A program made the position numbers and the translations under genes. A stretch of DNA of 64,000 nucleotides from Rosa chinensis (taxonomy: Eukaryota > Streptophyta > Magnoliopsida > Rosales > Rosaceae). Shown piece after piece: positions 34,178 through 45,389 of this stretch; position 1 is the stretch's first letter, and each line of letters starts with the position of its first letter. The notes under the pieces are model-generated. The model saw only the letters and a list, made by a program, of their open reading frames with translations. It was not told where the DNA came from and searched no databases. The DNA is taken from the NCBI RefSeq assembly GCF_002994745.2, contig NC_037093.1, positions 47,596,384-47,660,383 of the forward strand, read 5' to 3'.

Positions 34178-34440
34178 TTTTTTTTTTTTTAAAAAGGAGG
34201 TACTGGGAAGGACCACAAGGAGGCACGCAATGGCCTTTTTTACCCGAAGTCCAGCACAGTGCCGCGCCAAAGACGCAGCGACACCCCCCCTCCGGGCATT
34301 GAGTACACCAAATAGGTGGGCTTGCCCTCCCCGCATAGTCTTTTCCATACACAAGGCTCGAACTTGAGACCTCTGCCTCAAGTCCCTCAACTTGCTTAAG
34401 GAGCACAGTCAACTTGCCAACTGAACTGGACCATGTGGGT
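34178..34440 (-). mobile_element. SINE 1
   Basis: An 18-base target duplication, GCCTAGTATTCACTATAT, flanks it (34160-34177, 34441-34458). On the minus strand the insert starts with a tRNA-like head. An A-box-like TCAGTTGGCAAGTTG lies near 34410-34424 and a B box GGTCTCAAGTTCGAGCC at 34355-34371. It ends in an A-rich tail. RNA polymerase III transcription is expected for the family. Confidence 0.88.
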
Positions 34441-34589
34441 GCCTAGTATTCACTATATACACTAATTATATTTCCTTGATATAATATAATTGCAACAGCA
34501 CAAATGAATCATGTATGCATACCATCAGTTTTGGGAGGATAACAGCACCATCAATTTAAGTAAAAGTATGTCGGTATGATTTTTTCTTG

Positions 34590-34760
34590 CCTTTAGTGCC
34601 TCCAACTCTTCATTTTGTGCAGCGGCTCTAGCCTTCACTGCCTCTAACTCTTCATTTTTTGAACTGCACCAGCTTTGACTATCTCTAACTCCTCATTGCT
34701 GAGCTCCAATAGACTTCGCAGCCATCAACTCACTCTGCAAGTTGCATTGCTTGTGTTTCT
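34590..34760 (-). pseudogene. Coiled-coil remnant, possibly of a transposon protein
   Basis: On the minus strand two stretches read NEELEAVKARAAAQNEEL and SNEELEIVKAG, a heptad-like repeat, with a frameshift between them. Similar Glu/Leu/Lys repeats close the coiled-coil ends of some plant En/Spm-associated proteins, which would fit the context, but the match is short. Confidence 0.3.
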
Positions 34761-34799
34761 GCTTGATCTGCCTCCCTCACTTGAGCATGATTTGCTGTA

Positions 34800-36960
34800 T
34801 ATGTAAAATGAATCAGATAAAAAGTAATCAGACATTATATGAACTTGCACACAAAAAACAGTGGGAAAAAAGGTATCATAATAACTATAGAAGACCATGG
34901 GTTAAGATCACTAATTCATAAATCTGAATAGGATAATAATTTTTTTGGTTAAGGAAATATGATACTTAAATTTAAAATCTTATATAGGGCAGGGAAATTA
35001 GTCACAGCTCTAGCAGCCTTATGTATAAGGGGGAAATACACAATGACATCTCCAAACAATAACTCAGCTCACAAACTTGAAAGACAAAATAAAATCTTCA
35101 TCTAAGCCAAGGAGGATAAGCAAATTCAGATCTGTCAAATGCTACTCCTATAAGCAAGGAGGATAAGCAAATTCAGTCAACTATTGTTTGGTTGGACACA
35201 TATAAGAAATACTGAAATTAATTAAGAAAATAGGAAGAGAACTTTTACCTGGTTAGAGGAACAAATCAACTTCATCACCTTGCCTGTAAAACTGCACAAA
35301 GAGAGATCCTTGATCAGTTTAACCCAATCATATCTACAATTGTTATATATATTTAAATCTATGAAGCCAATCTGGCATTCTTTTTGGAAAGAGTTTATTT
35401 ACACCGTAGTGCCCAATAAGAAAAAGTAAGACATTAAAAACAAACAAGATGCTAGGACTAAGACTTTCTGGAAAAGAAATGTCAGACTAGACTACATCTG
35501 AGTGAAGAACAAAAAATATATCATGATTTTTCAAGAAAATGAAAAACTAAAGGATGTCCACATCTTCTAACTGAGAAATTACCCAGTTTCATAACACTCT
35601 GATGTCTAAACCTGGGTAAATTGATAGAGGGCCTTTTAAGAACTAGAAACACCGGTCAAATGTTCACATCCTAACATGGTTTTAAACAATCAGAGTCTTT
35701 AGATAGTCCTACACACATAAAGAGAAATAAAAGACACTAAACATGATTATAATCTTTGAGGCTTAATCAGCATTAACATAATTGATCCAATCCTAAATTT
35801 TGTAATCTTCCATTTCTAATAAATTCAAATTTTAATGTCAAATAATGAGGGCAGTAAGTCTAACTAGTGGTTGTGGTCTAAATCTACAATGTATAAATCA
35901 CTGATAAGGCTTGTAAGAAGTAAGTGAAATACTACAGTCTTCGCATTCATTTCCATCGGCATCCACCGCAGCCGCTTTTAAAATATCCATCAAATTCGCA
36001 ACCAGATCATCAACACGAGATGTTGAGCATTCTCATGTGACTATTCTTGTCCTCCACTTGTGGCACATAAAGCTTCTTCCTCACCTGCACATCACCATCT
36101 TCACACAACACAAGAAACATTACCAACCCAGAACTAAACTCTCAACCCATATCAAGCTAAAGATAAAACCCATATTATGCTGTACAACTTCTAACACAAA
36201 GGGTCAGTTTTATAAAAAACAAATATTCAAAGGAAAGATAGTACTTGTTATATTATGTAGTATTGATCTTCATCAATATATATGGTTCACTGCACAGCAA
36301 CAAAACATTCTCAAGAGTCCAACCAATGCGATGTTCAGTTCAGAAATAAATAAGCTTATATTTAACATAACAATAAACCTCAGCAGTGTGTGTGCCAATG
36401 CAAAGTAATCTAACCAACAATGATAAAAGAACATTATCATACTAAACAAGTGCGCACTAACCAACTATCATAGAAGCAAGCAAGCATATATGCTTACCTT
36501 CTCACGACTTTGAAAACACAGAAATTGGGACGAAGTCCCTGGACATATCGCAAAATCAACTTCTAAATTTCCTAAAATCCACAATATAAAGAAGTGATAA
36601 TACAAAAGAACACAAACATAGAAAGTCAAGTCATATGGGGAAAAAAAAATCGAACTACTGGCAACTTCTTACCAGATCCAGAAATACGAAAAGCCAATCG
36701 TTTATTTGTCGATCCTTCTTCTGGTCCTTGAACTAGATATATGAAAAGCAGCAACTTGATCAATAAAAATTAGAAATAAGGAAAATCAAAACCCAAACAT
36801 TCATAACCCTAAAATTAACTCTCAAGTACCAAATTGCTTCATGAAACCTCTCAATTCCCAAAGTCAATTTGATTGCCAAAAAAACAAAACCCATTGTCAA
36901 TAGCTCAACCATGGAGTGGAATCAGTTTTCGACAAGCCTCGTGAAAGAAATACTTACAAT
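34800..36960. other. AT-rich interior of the CACTA-like element, no gene
   Basis: No frame longer than about 125 codons and none with recognisable motifs. GGATAAGCAAATTCAG is repeated at about 35107 and 35162. Confidence 0.5.
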
Positions 36961-37036
36961 AGGAGCAGTGGAAAAGGCAATAGGAGCAGAGGAGAAGATC
37001 TGAGTCGGAGTCAGAGTCGATGGGTACGAGTCGGAG

Positions 37037-37375
37037 ATCAAAAATCCTCACCGACCCGTCGGCGGAGACGGAGGCGAAAACCCTAGCTTCGCCCCACGCA
37101 ATGTCGTAAACCTCCTTATCGTGAGCGATCAGCTGCGTCCGAACGACTCCCTTCTCGATGTCCCAAATCGTACAGGTGGTGTCGATGCTGGAGGTTCCGA
37201 TTCGCCGAGGCTCGATCTCGTTCCAGTCGAATGAAGTCAGCGGCGCACAGAATTCGCTGGTCTTGGTGTTGTTGAGGACGGATATGGGCTCGAGGCGATC
37301 AACGGAGGAGTCTTTGACCTCCTAGAGGCGGAGGTAGTCGCCGGAGGAGGCGAGGATGTCGTTGGACTTGTGGAG
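37037..37375 (-). pseudogene. Captured WD40 gene fragment (LWD/AN11/TTG1 type)
   Basis: The minus strand reads about 113 codons of a plant WD40 protein of the LIGHT-REGULATED WD / AN11 / TTG1 group. Conserved strings include [53 protein letters not shown] and [16 protein letters not shown]. These proteins act as scaffolds in clock or MYB-bHLH-WD40 complexes. A TAG at 37322-37324 stands where the family has the Trp of the first repeat. Homology stops abruptly after FDLR at the right-hand (3') edge and shortly before LASSGDYLRL at the 5' edge. The family gene is usually intronless, so this may be a direct DNA capture. It lies 370 bases from the transposon end. Confidence 0.85.
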
Positions 37376-37900
37376 GGAGTCGGAGTGAGAGAAGAACAAG
37401 ACCCAATCACATCTTTCATTCACAATTTGGGAATTGGAAGCGCGCCTAAAACCTTTGAAAACTTGCCGCTTGAAAATTCACCAAGAAAAATGTAAAATAG
37501 TTGGTCACTAACTCCAAAACGACAACGTTCTGTCATTAAATTTGTTGTGGCCAAACATTAGCTGGTCACTATTAATTATAGATTTGGTCACTGAGATAAA
37601 AAAAAATTAGCGGGAGTTAGAAAAAATTTAGCGCTATATTTTAGTGACCAATGGGTGATGTTGGTCATTAATTCAATTCTATTAATGACCAATTATAGGT
37701 TGGTCACTATGATTTGGTCACTAATGTCCATATTTGTTATAGTATATACCTCCTCGCTTCAGAGTTAATCCCTCCAACACTAGTTTTAACCATGTCAATT
37801 TCTGGTAGCTTGATTTGAGCACGATGATATGATCCAAAGAGTTCAACAAATTAACCTTGTAGTCTTCAGATATATTCATCAAGCATCCTAGAGAAGAATA

Positions 37901-38397
37901 TGTTTGGCTGTAGATCATCCTGACAAATTTTCAGAGCTTTATTCCATGCGGTTGGGCCGAAAATGCTGCTGGACCTCTTACAGGTCCAGTTTTCCAGTTT
38001 TGCTTCTGTAGAAAATTGGACTGATTGTTTGAAGGCCTTCCACTCAAAAATAGCTTTGGCACTCTTCATAAGAAATGATCCTTGGGATGTCTAGTATTAA
38101 TCTGGAAAGTTTTAGCTCATTTAGATTTCATTTGGTTAGTCTGCCTCCCCTCCTTCCTTGTTTAGCTCGGTTTCTCCTAGCCGAAGTAAGAAAATGTGCT
38201 AAAGTTGACTTTTCATTTCCATGCTTCCATCATTTCCTTTTCTTACAGCTCGCATAATTCTCCATAGTAGGCTTTATTTAGCCTCTAAATAATATATTTC
38301 GAACTTGTCGACAATATATAGCTTGAGCCACTGACATTGGCTCAATTTCTCCAAAACGTGCCTTGTCAGGCCAAAATGTTCATTTTGGGTCCAAACA
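37901..38397 (-). repeat. 3' LTR of nested non-autonomous element (internally deleted)
   Basis: After TGTTTGGCTG it jumps to TAGATCATCCTGACAAATTT, which in the right LTR lies 1.1 kb further in (41231). From there to GGTCCAAACA it matches 45577-46029 closely. Confidence 0.82.
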
Positions 38398-38614
38398 TTG
38401 CCCCCCAGACCTCGAAGTCAAAAGGTCTTCGTCTTGACTGAAGAGGTCTTGAATCAGTACCACTCTTATAATGTTGTTGCTCCAAAGCCACTTGTATTGG
38501 CTTGACTAAAATTACTTGAACAGTGGCCTCTCTCCCTCTTAATTATATATAGTGAGCATATATATATTAATCGCCAGTCTTCCTTCGCGAACCATCCTTT
38601 GCGAGGCCATGTAA

Positions 38615-39622
38615 TTAAAACCACTTCGCTGCCAACAATTGCACTTTTGGAGATGAAGATGTTCCAAGATCGGCTTTGTCGCCAACTACCATGTCATAGA
38701 ACATGGTGTCTTCAGGATTAGCCACAGATTGGCCATTATAGAGGACCACTTGCTGGTCTGAATTCTCCACATCAAGAGCTTCACTTGTTGGATAATTATA
38801 AACAAGAGTTAACTTGTATTGATGATACTCAAATTTACAGTTGCGAATGACAACTTGGCCACTAGAATAATTGTTCTGGCCATACATGCAACGTGGGTTG
38901 TAGATGTGCCCTCCACATATATCAAAGCCACCGGTTGGCCTTGAAGAATATATGAAGAACTTCAAGTTGAATTGATTAATAAAGCCACATATTGGCTTAT
39001 GTAGACCACAACTTAATTGATTAACTCCACCATGACGTCCAGCATGGCTAAGGCTAAACTGATGATAGTAAGGTGGGCCCTGCCCTTGACCCTTTGCATG
39101 ATCATGATGACGTGTAGCAGAGTCATAATTAAAATGATCATGAACTTGCTTCTTTTGATCAAAGGGATGATCATGGGCTATATCTTGCCCCCCATGCATC
39201 TGATCAGTAGCCACATATTTTGCTTGATCAGTGGAGAAATCAGATATTTGTTCAGAAACAACTTTCTTGTCCGAAGAACAATCTTGTTGATGACCTTCTC
39301 CATGCACAGCCTCTGTGTAAGGCTGTGACTCACCAGTGAGACCCTTAGGTTGATTGCCACCTATAGGCAAGTTAGTCTCATAAATGACCTCTTCGCGAGC
39401 AGCTTCTTGATGTTCCAATTTGTCTTGATGCGAACTGACTTGAGTAGCCAAGCTGGAACCTTCTTTGCCCAAGGTCGCGAACTCTGATGAGGTTTGTTTG
39501 TGCTGGGTCGCAACGATATTCATCGACTGCTGGTGGTTTTCTTGGGCTAGTTGGGTCACGTCGGCTAGCTGCTTCCAGGTCTGCTGCAACTCTTGTTGGG
39601 CTGATTGGAAAAGTTCATCCAT
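38615..39622 (-). CDS. Gag-like or accessory ORF of the nested element (335 codons)
   Basis: The only long frame of the element. The N-terminal ~75 residues are Gln/Glu-rich and helical (MDELFQSAQQELQQTWKQL), resembling a coiled-coil. The middle is His/Asp/Gln-rich (DHPFDQKKQVHDHF). The C-terminal third is Gly/Tyr/Cys-containing, with no C-x2-C-x4-H-x4-C knuckle, protease or RT. Its place after the primer-site region is where gag would be. I do not recognise the family. It could be Gag of an uncommon lineage or a captured host sequence. Confidence 0.45.
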   Translation of the reverse strand: MDELFQSAQQELQQTWKQLADVTQLAQENHQQSMNIVATQHKQTSSEFATLGKEGSSLATQVSSHQDKLEHQEAAREEVIYETNLPIGGNQPKGLTGESQPYTEAVHGEGHQQDCSSDKKVVSEQISDFSTDQAKYVATDQMHGGQDIAHDHPFDQKKQVHDHFNYDSATRHHDHAKGQGQGPPYYHQFSLSHAGRHGGVNQLSCGLHKPICGFINQFNLKFFIYSSRPTGGFDICGGHIYNPRCMYGQNNYSSGQVVIRNCKFEYHQYKLTLVYNYPTSEALDVENSDQQVVLYNGQSVANPEDTMFYDMVVGDKADLGTSSSPKVQLLAAKWF

Positions 39623-39825
39623 CCTCTTCTACTGCGCCGCCAGGACCTTTTTCAAATTCGCATAATACGAAGCAGTGTTCTGTTGAAAGATAGCAAGTCG
39701 CTCATCTATGCTCGCATTCTCTGGGATAGGTATGCGCATGAAGATAGGCATGATTTCAGGAATTTCTTTTGGTAAAGATTTTCCTCTGGCATCCCAATGA
39801 TGGTGAATATAAAAAGACTATAGTT

Positions 39826-40090
39826 TAGTCCCACTGGGCGTGCCAAAATGTTTGTTATAAAGCCTGGTGGTTGAATGTGCTTCAAGAGAAAACCTTATGA
39901 TGTAGTCCCACTGGGCGTGCCAAAATGTTTGTTTTGAAACCCAGTGGTTGAATGTACTTCAAGAGAAAAGCTTCTGATGTAGTCCCACCGGGTGTGCCAA
40001 AATGTTTGTTTTGAAGCCCGGTGGTTGAATGTCTTCAAGAGAAAAAAACTTATGATGTAGTCCCACCGAGTGTGCCAAAATGTTTGGCTC
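39826..40090. repeat. 77-bp tandem repeat that repeats the LTR/primer-site junction
   Basis: TAGTCCCAC recurs at 39826, 39903, 39980 and 40058, giving three units of 77-78 bp plus a partial one. Each unit holds GTGCCAAAATGTTTG, the junction between internal sequence and LTR start. Only the last copy leads into the real LTR (TGTTTGGCTCCAG at 40081). On the minus strand each unit offers a candidate primer site beginning TTTTGGCAC. Confidence 0.85.
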
Positions 40091-40401
40091 CAGTTTTGTT
40101 TGAGCTGGTCAACAGTCTCTTTTCTGCGCGGGCGTGCCAGCACCGTTCGGGTGCGGTCGTCGGGGGTGTCCCTTGACCTGACTTCTTTCAAGCGATTGTT
40201 GACGAGGAGAGCACCAACCTCATCGCGGGATTCTTTATGCCTCGTGATGAGGACTTTGCTGTAGTTTCTTCTTGTTCACATAATCGATACTCAATATTGT
40301 AGATTGAGCAGAGCGAAATCACCGGGAAGTGTTGAGATCTTGCTAAAGCGTGACTTTAGCTTGGCTGGGTTGCTAGGGTGTTACCCTTGCTTGGCTGGTT
40401 C

Positions 40402-40841
40402 TGTAACCGTTGTGGTCGCGGCACTACTGTCGGCTCCCGAGGAGACTAGGACTGAAGTACGTTGACAGAGGATTTGGTGGCACTGAAAGTCGGCTTCTGG
40501 GAAGACTAGGACTAGGAGTGTGATCACCGGAAAGAGAAAGAGAAGGAGAGGAGTTGCTCTTAGAGAGGTTGCTCTAAAGAGAACTTAGATCATCTTAGAG
40601 ATGTTTTGATGTTGTGAATGTATCTTGGTGTTGGTGTTTGGTTGTGGTACTACAATCGGCTCTCGAGGAGACTAGGACCGAAGTACGTTGACAGAGGGTT
40701 TGGTGGCACTGAAAGTCGGCTTCTGAGAAGACTAGGACTAGGAGTGTGATCACCGGTAAGAGAAAGAGAAGGAGAGGAGTTGCTCTTAGAGAGGTTGCTC
40801 TAGAGAGAACTTAGATCATCTTAGAGATGTTGTTGTTGTGA
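40402..40841. repeat. Tandem duplication of about 240 bp within LTR
   Basis: Two diverged copies, each with GAGGAGACTAGGAC, GAAGTACGTTGACAGAGG, GGCACTGAAAGTCGGCTTCT and CTCTTAGAGAGGTTGCTCTA (first copy from about 40402, second from about 40643). Confidence 0.8.
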
Positions 40842-41453
40842 ATGTGTATTTTAGAATGAGAGGAGAATGTGTTTATATAGGGAAGAAAAAGAAGAGTGAA
40901 ATGATGAGTGGAAGAAAAATAATGAAAGTGGAGTATTAAAGTGATTTGTAAAATATGGAAAAGATAGAGAAATGATGAAATGAAAGCAAAGCATGAAGGT
41001 GCAGAAACATGGAAGTGATGATGATCTATTAAAGAGATTGTAGTAGAAAAATATATCTAAGGAAAAAAAGAAAAGCATCTAGCTTTCTTCATGTGGGTAG
41101 GAAACATGAACATGTGAATATTGAGCTGGTTTTAGGTCAGTTTCTGCCCCTTTATTCCTTCAATTATTTCTCCAACAAGACTTCAGAATGAGCCTTCGAC
41201 TTCTTCATAAAAAATGTTCCACTATGAGTGTAGATCATCCTGACAAATTTTCAGAGCTTTATTCAGTAGAAAAGAATACTTTGATTTTAGGGTTTTCAAT
41301 AATAATACTATTCATCCCACAAAGGGGTATATATACAAGGACAAGAGGAGTAGTCTAACCCTAATAGGAAACAATCATTCCTATAATTACATGATAACCT
41401 AAATAAATAAGAATCATAATTACATAAGATTTACAGATATTCTACACTCCCCC

Positions 41454-43058
41454 TCAAGTTGGTGCATAGATATCTATCATGTCCAACTTGTCAACTGAGC
41501 TGTCAAATATCTTCCTGGACACTCCTTTAGTAAGAACATCAGCTAACTGCTCTTCTGAGTTTACAAATGGAAAACGAATAACCTTTCTGTCAAGATTTTC
41601 TTTAATAAAATGACGGTCAACCTCCACATGCTTTGTCCTATCATGCTGAACTGGATTATGTGCAATCTCAATTGCAGCTTTATTATCACAATGCAAATCC
41701 ATAGGTTGTCTAAGCTTGTAACCTAGATCTTTTAGGACATTACGAATCCATAACATTTCACAGACTCCATGTGCCATACCTCGAAATTCAGCTTCTGCAC
41801 TTGTTCTGGCCACAACTTTCTGTTTCTTGCTACGCCAAGTGACAAGGTTCCCTCCTACAAAAGTGAAGTACCCAGATGTAGAACGCCTGTCAGTTTTATC
41901 ACCAGCCCAATCTGCATCTGTGTATCCCCTAACTTCCAATTCATCCTTTTTCTCAAACAGTAATCCTTTACCTGGCGCCATCTTCAAATACCTCAAAATC
42001 CGAAAAACTGCATCCATATGTTCTTCACTAGGACAATGCATAAACTGACTGACAACACTCACAGCATAAGCAATATCAGGTCTAGTATGTGAAAGATAAA
42101 TCAACCTTCCTACAAGACGTTGATACCTTCCTTTATCAGTTGGAATTTGATCAGGATAAATGGCAAGTCTGTGATTCATCTCAATGGGTGTCTCAATTGG
42201 ACTGCAGTCCAGCATCCCTGTTTCAGTAAGTAAGTCAAGAACATACTTCCTCTGTGACAGTGAAATTCCCTTCTTAGACCTCGCAACTTCAATACCCAAA
42301 AAATACTTCAGTTGCCCCAGATCCTTCATTTCAAACTCCTTTGACAGATACTTTTGTAACTCATTCATCTCTTTCGGATCATCCCCTGTAACAATCATGT
42401 CATCAACATACACAATAAGAGCTATAATCTTACCATTCTTGCGCTTGATAAACAAGGTATGGTCAGAATTGCTCTGTCTGTACCCAAAGGCTCTCATGGA
42501 CTTTGAAAATCTCCCAAACCAGGCTCTTGGAGATTGCTTCAGGCCATACAAAGACTTCTTCAATTTACACACCTTGCCAACTTCACTTGGGTAATTCTTA
42601 ACACCTGGGGGCACATCCATGTACACTTCTTCTTCCAAATTCCCATTAAGAAACGCATTTTTCACATCAAACTGGTGTAAGGGCCAATCTTTGTTTGCTG
42701 CAAGTGAGATTAGAATCCGAACAGTATTGATCTTTGCCACAGGTGCAAAAGTCTCCTCATAATCAATCCCATAACGTTGTGTGTATCCTTTGGCAACCAA
42801 GCTCGCCTTGTATCTATTAATAGTTCCATCTGCATTAAGCTTCACAGTAAATACCCAACGACACCCTACAGTCTTCTTTCCAACCGGCATAGGTACTAGT
42901 TCCCATGTTGCATTCTTTTGAAGAGCTTCCAATTCTTCATTCATCGCCTTTGTCCATTTTGGATCCGTTAATGCATCCTGCACGTTACTAGGAATAGATA
43001 CAGTAGATAATTGATCAATAACAAGTGCATGTGACCCAGAAATCCTATGGTTAGACAT
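41454..43058 (-). pseudogene. Copia 3 RT and RNase H part of Pol
   Basis: A 534-codon frame with the Copia RT core (WKTV-like VGCRWVFTVKLNADG, FDVKNAFLNG), YVDD at 42399-42410, and RNase H with GYTDADWAGDKTDRRSTSG, TSAEAEF and the terminal LADVLTKGVS. It lies in a different frame from the integrase part at 43289-45067, and the 230-base gap also has a TAA near 43180. Enzyme motifs look intact, but no continuous Pol can be made. Confidence 0.88.
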
Positions 43059-43288
43059 AAAATTAGCTATAGGGTATTTAGCTTTGGCTTTGATATCTGG
43101 TTCATATTGTTTCTTAGGAATTCCCTTGGTAACCCTTTGTGATTTCCTAGGTTCGACACTGTCTAACCCAGAAGATTAATTAAAGTTTAGGGGTACCTGA
43201 GGCGGATCATTCTGACCAGGATCTTCAGTTGGTGATGTAGAAGGGGGAATATCTTGTGTGTGAGCTTTAGATACGTCTTGATTTTGAT

Positions 43289-45067
43289 TCAACTATCCAG
43301 AAAAGTCGTCTCTTCTGTCTCGGAATTCACAACACTCTGTTCGGCAGTTACATTTTCTGTTTCGGAATTCACAACACTCTGTTTGGCAGTCGCATTTTCT
43401 GTTTCGGAATTCGCAACACTTCGTTCGGCAGTCGCATTGTCTATTTCGGAATTCACAATGCTCTGTTCGGCAACTGCATTTTCTGTTTCCAAATTTTTTC
43501 TACCCTCAAATGTATCCTCCAAATTTTCCAAGTCTTCAAAGACATCAAAATCAATAATAGAACGAGGATTCCCTTCACAACCTCTCTCCCCCTGAAGGGA
43601 AGACTGAGAAGCTCCCCCTGAGTAATAAGGCTCGGATTCACGAAAAGCAACATCAAGAGAGACATGTAAAGTGCCAGTAAGGGGATCATAACATCGATAA
43701 CCCTTCTGGAAGTCAGCATAACCAACAAAGATACACTTACGGGCACGGGGATCAAGCTTGTTGCGTTGAGGCTTGGGAATATGAACATAGGCTGTGCACC
43801 CAAACACCCGGGGCTCCAAATTAGGCATAGAAGGGATGGTCAAAAATGTATGAAGCTTCTGATGAGGATTCTGAAACTCAATCACCCGTGAAGGAGTACG
43901 GTTGATAAGATATGCTGCAGATTTTACTGCTTCTCCCCAATACGACCGAGGTACATTCATGCCAAATAAGGAAGCACGAACAACTTCCATCAACTGCCTG
44001 TTCTTCCGTTCTGCTAACCCATTCTGTTGAGGAGTATAAGAATTGGAGGTTTGATGACGAATTCCATGTGACCGGCAAAACTCAATCATAGGGCCATTCA
44101 CAAACTCTCCACCATTGTCTGACTGAAACACTCGGATGGATTGTTGATACTGAGTTGCCACCATTTTGTGAAATTCGATAAACATTCCAAATACATCACT
44201 CTTATTCTTCAGAAATGACACCCATGTCATGCGAGTGCAATCATCAATAAACGTTACAAAATACCGAGCTCCAGAAAGAGAAGGAATCTTTGCAGGACCC
44301 CAGACATCAGAGTGAATTTTCATAAAAGGAACAGGACTTTTATGAAGACTTGGTGAATATGAAATACGGTGGCTCTTGGCCAGTTCACAAATGTCACAAT
44401 GGAAATCCAAATCACTGACAACCGAAAACAAATGAGGTTGCAGCTTCTTAAGATAACTAAAAGATAGATGACCTAAACGGCGATGCCATAACCATACTGC
44501 TTCCTTTGCATTCTCTACTCCATTAATCTGATTAGCTTGCCCCAAAAGATGCTTCTGGTTTTCTCCAGTCTCTGTCAGATCCAGGTAGTATAATTTTCCC
44601 CTTCTAACACCATAACCAAGAATCTGCCGAGTCACAACGTCTTGAAACACACAGAAAGATGGATAGAAGGTCACAATACATGCAAGTGCTAAAATAATCT
44701 GACCAACAGATAGGAGATTATAAGCTAGTGAGGGAACAACTAGGACAGATTCAAGGGTTAAGGTATCAGATACAACAATAGAACCTTCTCCGGTGACCGG
44801 AGTTGGAGTACCATTAGCAGTAGAGACAATATTTTGAGAGGAACGTCTAAGGTTTTTCACAAGACTAGGGTCATTGGTCATATGATCAGATGCACCTGTA
44901 TCAATTATCCATGTATTATTCAAAGTAGCCTTACCCTTCATACCTGACTGCGCTACATTAGCGGAGGCATTGTCGAGATGCTCTTCCTCTGTAGTAGCAA
45001 TAGCCGCCTTGCCCGGATTCTTTCGCGGTTTCCTGGTGAAGTCCCACCAATCAGGGTAGCCAATCAC
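43289..45067 (-). pseudogene. Copia 3 protease and integrase part of Pol
   Basis: 592 codons: protease WIIDTGASDHMT, pre-integrase AVWLWHRRLGHLSFSYLKKL, and integrase zinc finger and core (KIHSDVWGPAK, FIDDCTRMTW, SDNGGEF, YTPQQNGLAERKNRQLMEVV). Near the C-terminus the short segment A-E-Q-S-V-V-N-S-E-T-E is repeated about five times (43310-43480), a protein-level tandem repeat in the linker before RT. The frame ends there by a frameshift. The upstream zinc knuckle CVVCGEVGHTKERC is readable at about 45078-45120, joined in frame. Confidence 0.88.
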
Positions 45068-45377
45068 TTCATAGCACCGCTCCTTGGTATGACCTACTTC
45101 CCCACAGACAACACATTTTTGTTTGCGTATGGGTTTGGTTTGTCATGAGGACGGCGTGGAGAAGGACCTGAGAAGCCTGGAGGAGGACCTGGTCGGCGTT
45201 GAACGGCCATTGAGGAATTTGGGGTTTGTTTGTTTTTTTTTTTTTCAGGTTTGGTTTTTCTAGGGTTTCAAAAATTCAGGGATGGCTTGATTTTAATGGT
45301 GGTGGTACGCAGCGGTTTGTGGTGTGCTTTGGGATTCAGGATTCAAAGGATGCAGGCAAGTTCAAAGGATTGAACCT

Positions 45378-45389
45378 GCTCTGATACCA
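45378..45389 (-). promoter_or_regulatory. tRNA-Met primer-binding site of Copia 3
   Basis: Minus strand TGGTATCAGAGC directly abuts the 5' LTR, with no spacer. Confidence 0.88.

Larger units (their letters stand above)
32255..37745. mobile_element. CACTA-like DNA transposon, 5.5 kb, with captured gene fragment
   Basis: Imperfect terminal inverted repeats CTACAACAAAT (left) and ATTTGTTATAG (right) match the usual CACTACAACAAA-type ends with degenerate outermost bases. A 3-base duplication ATA flanks it, and the empty site is visible in the intact DUF295 copies near 51425. Subterminal regions on both sides are packed with TTGGTCACTAA / TTAGTGACCAA repeats in both orientations (32270-32470; 37500-37735), the hallmark of En/Spm-type elements. 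I find no transposase catalytic domain, so it is non-autonomous. Inside are a LINE-like retroposon, a SINE and a fragment of a WD40 gene. Confidence 0.75.

Noticed and set aside
38075..38257. 60-codon frame duplicated exactly at 45707-45889
   Set aside because: Both lie in the LTRs of the same nested element.
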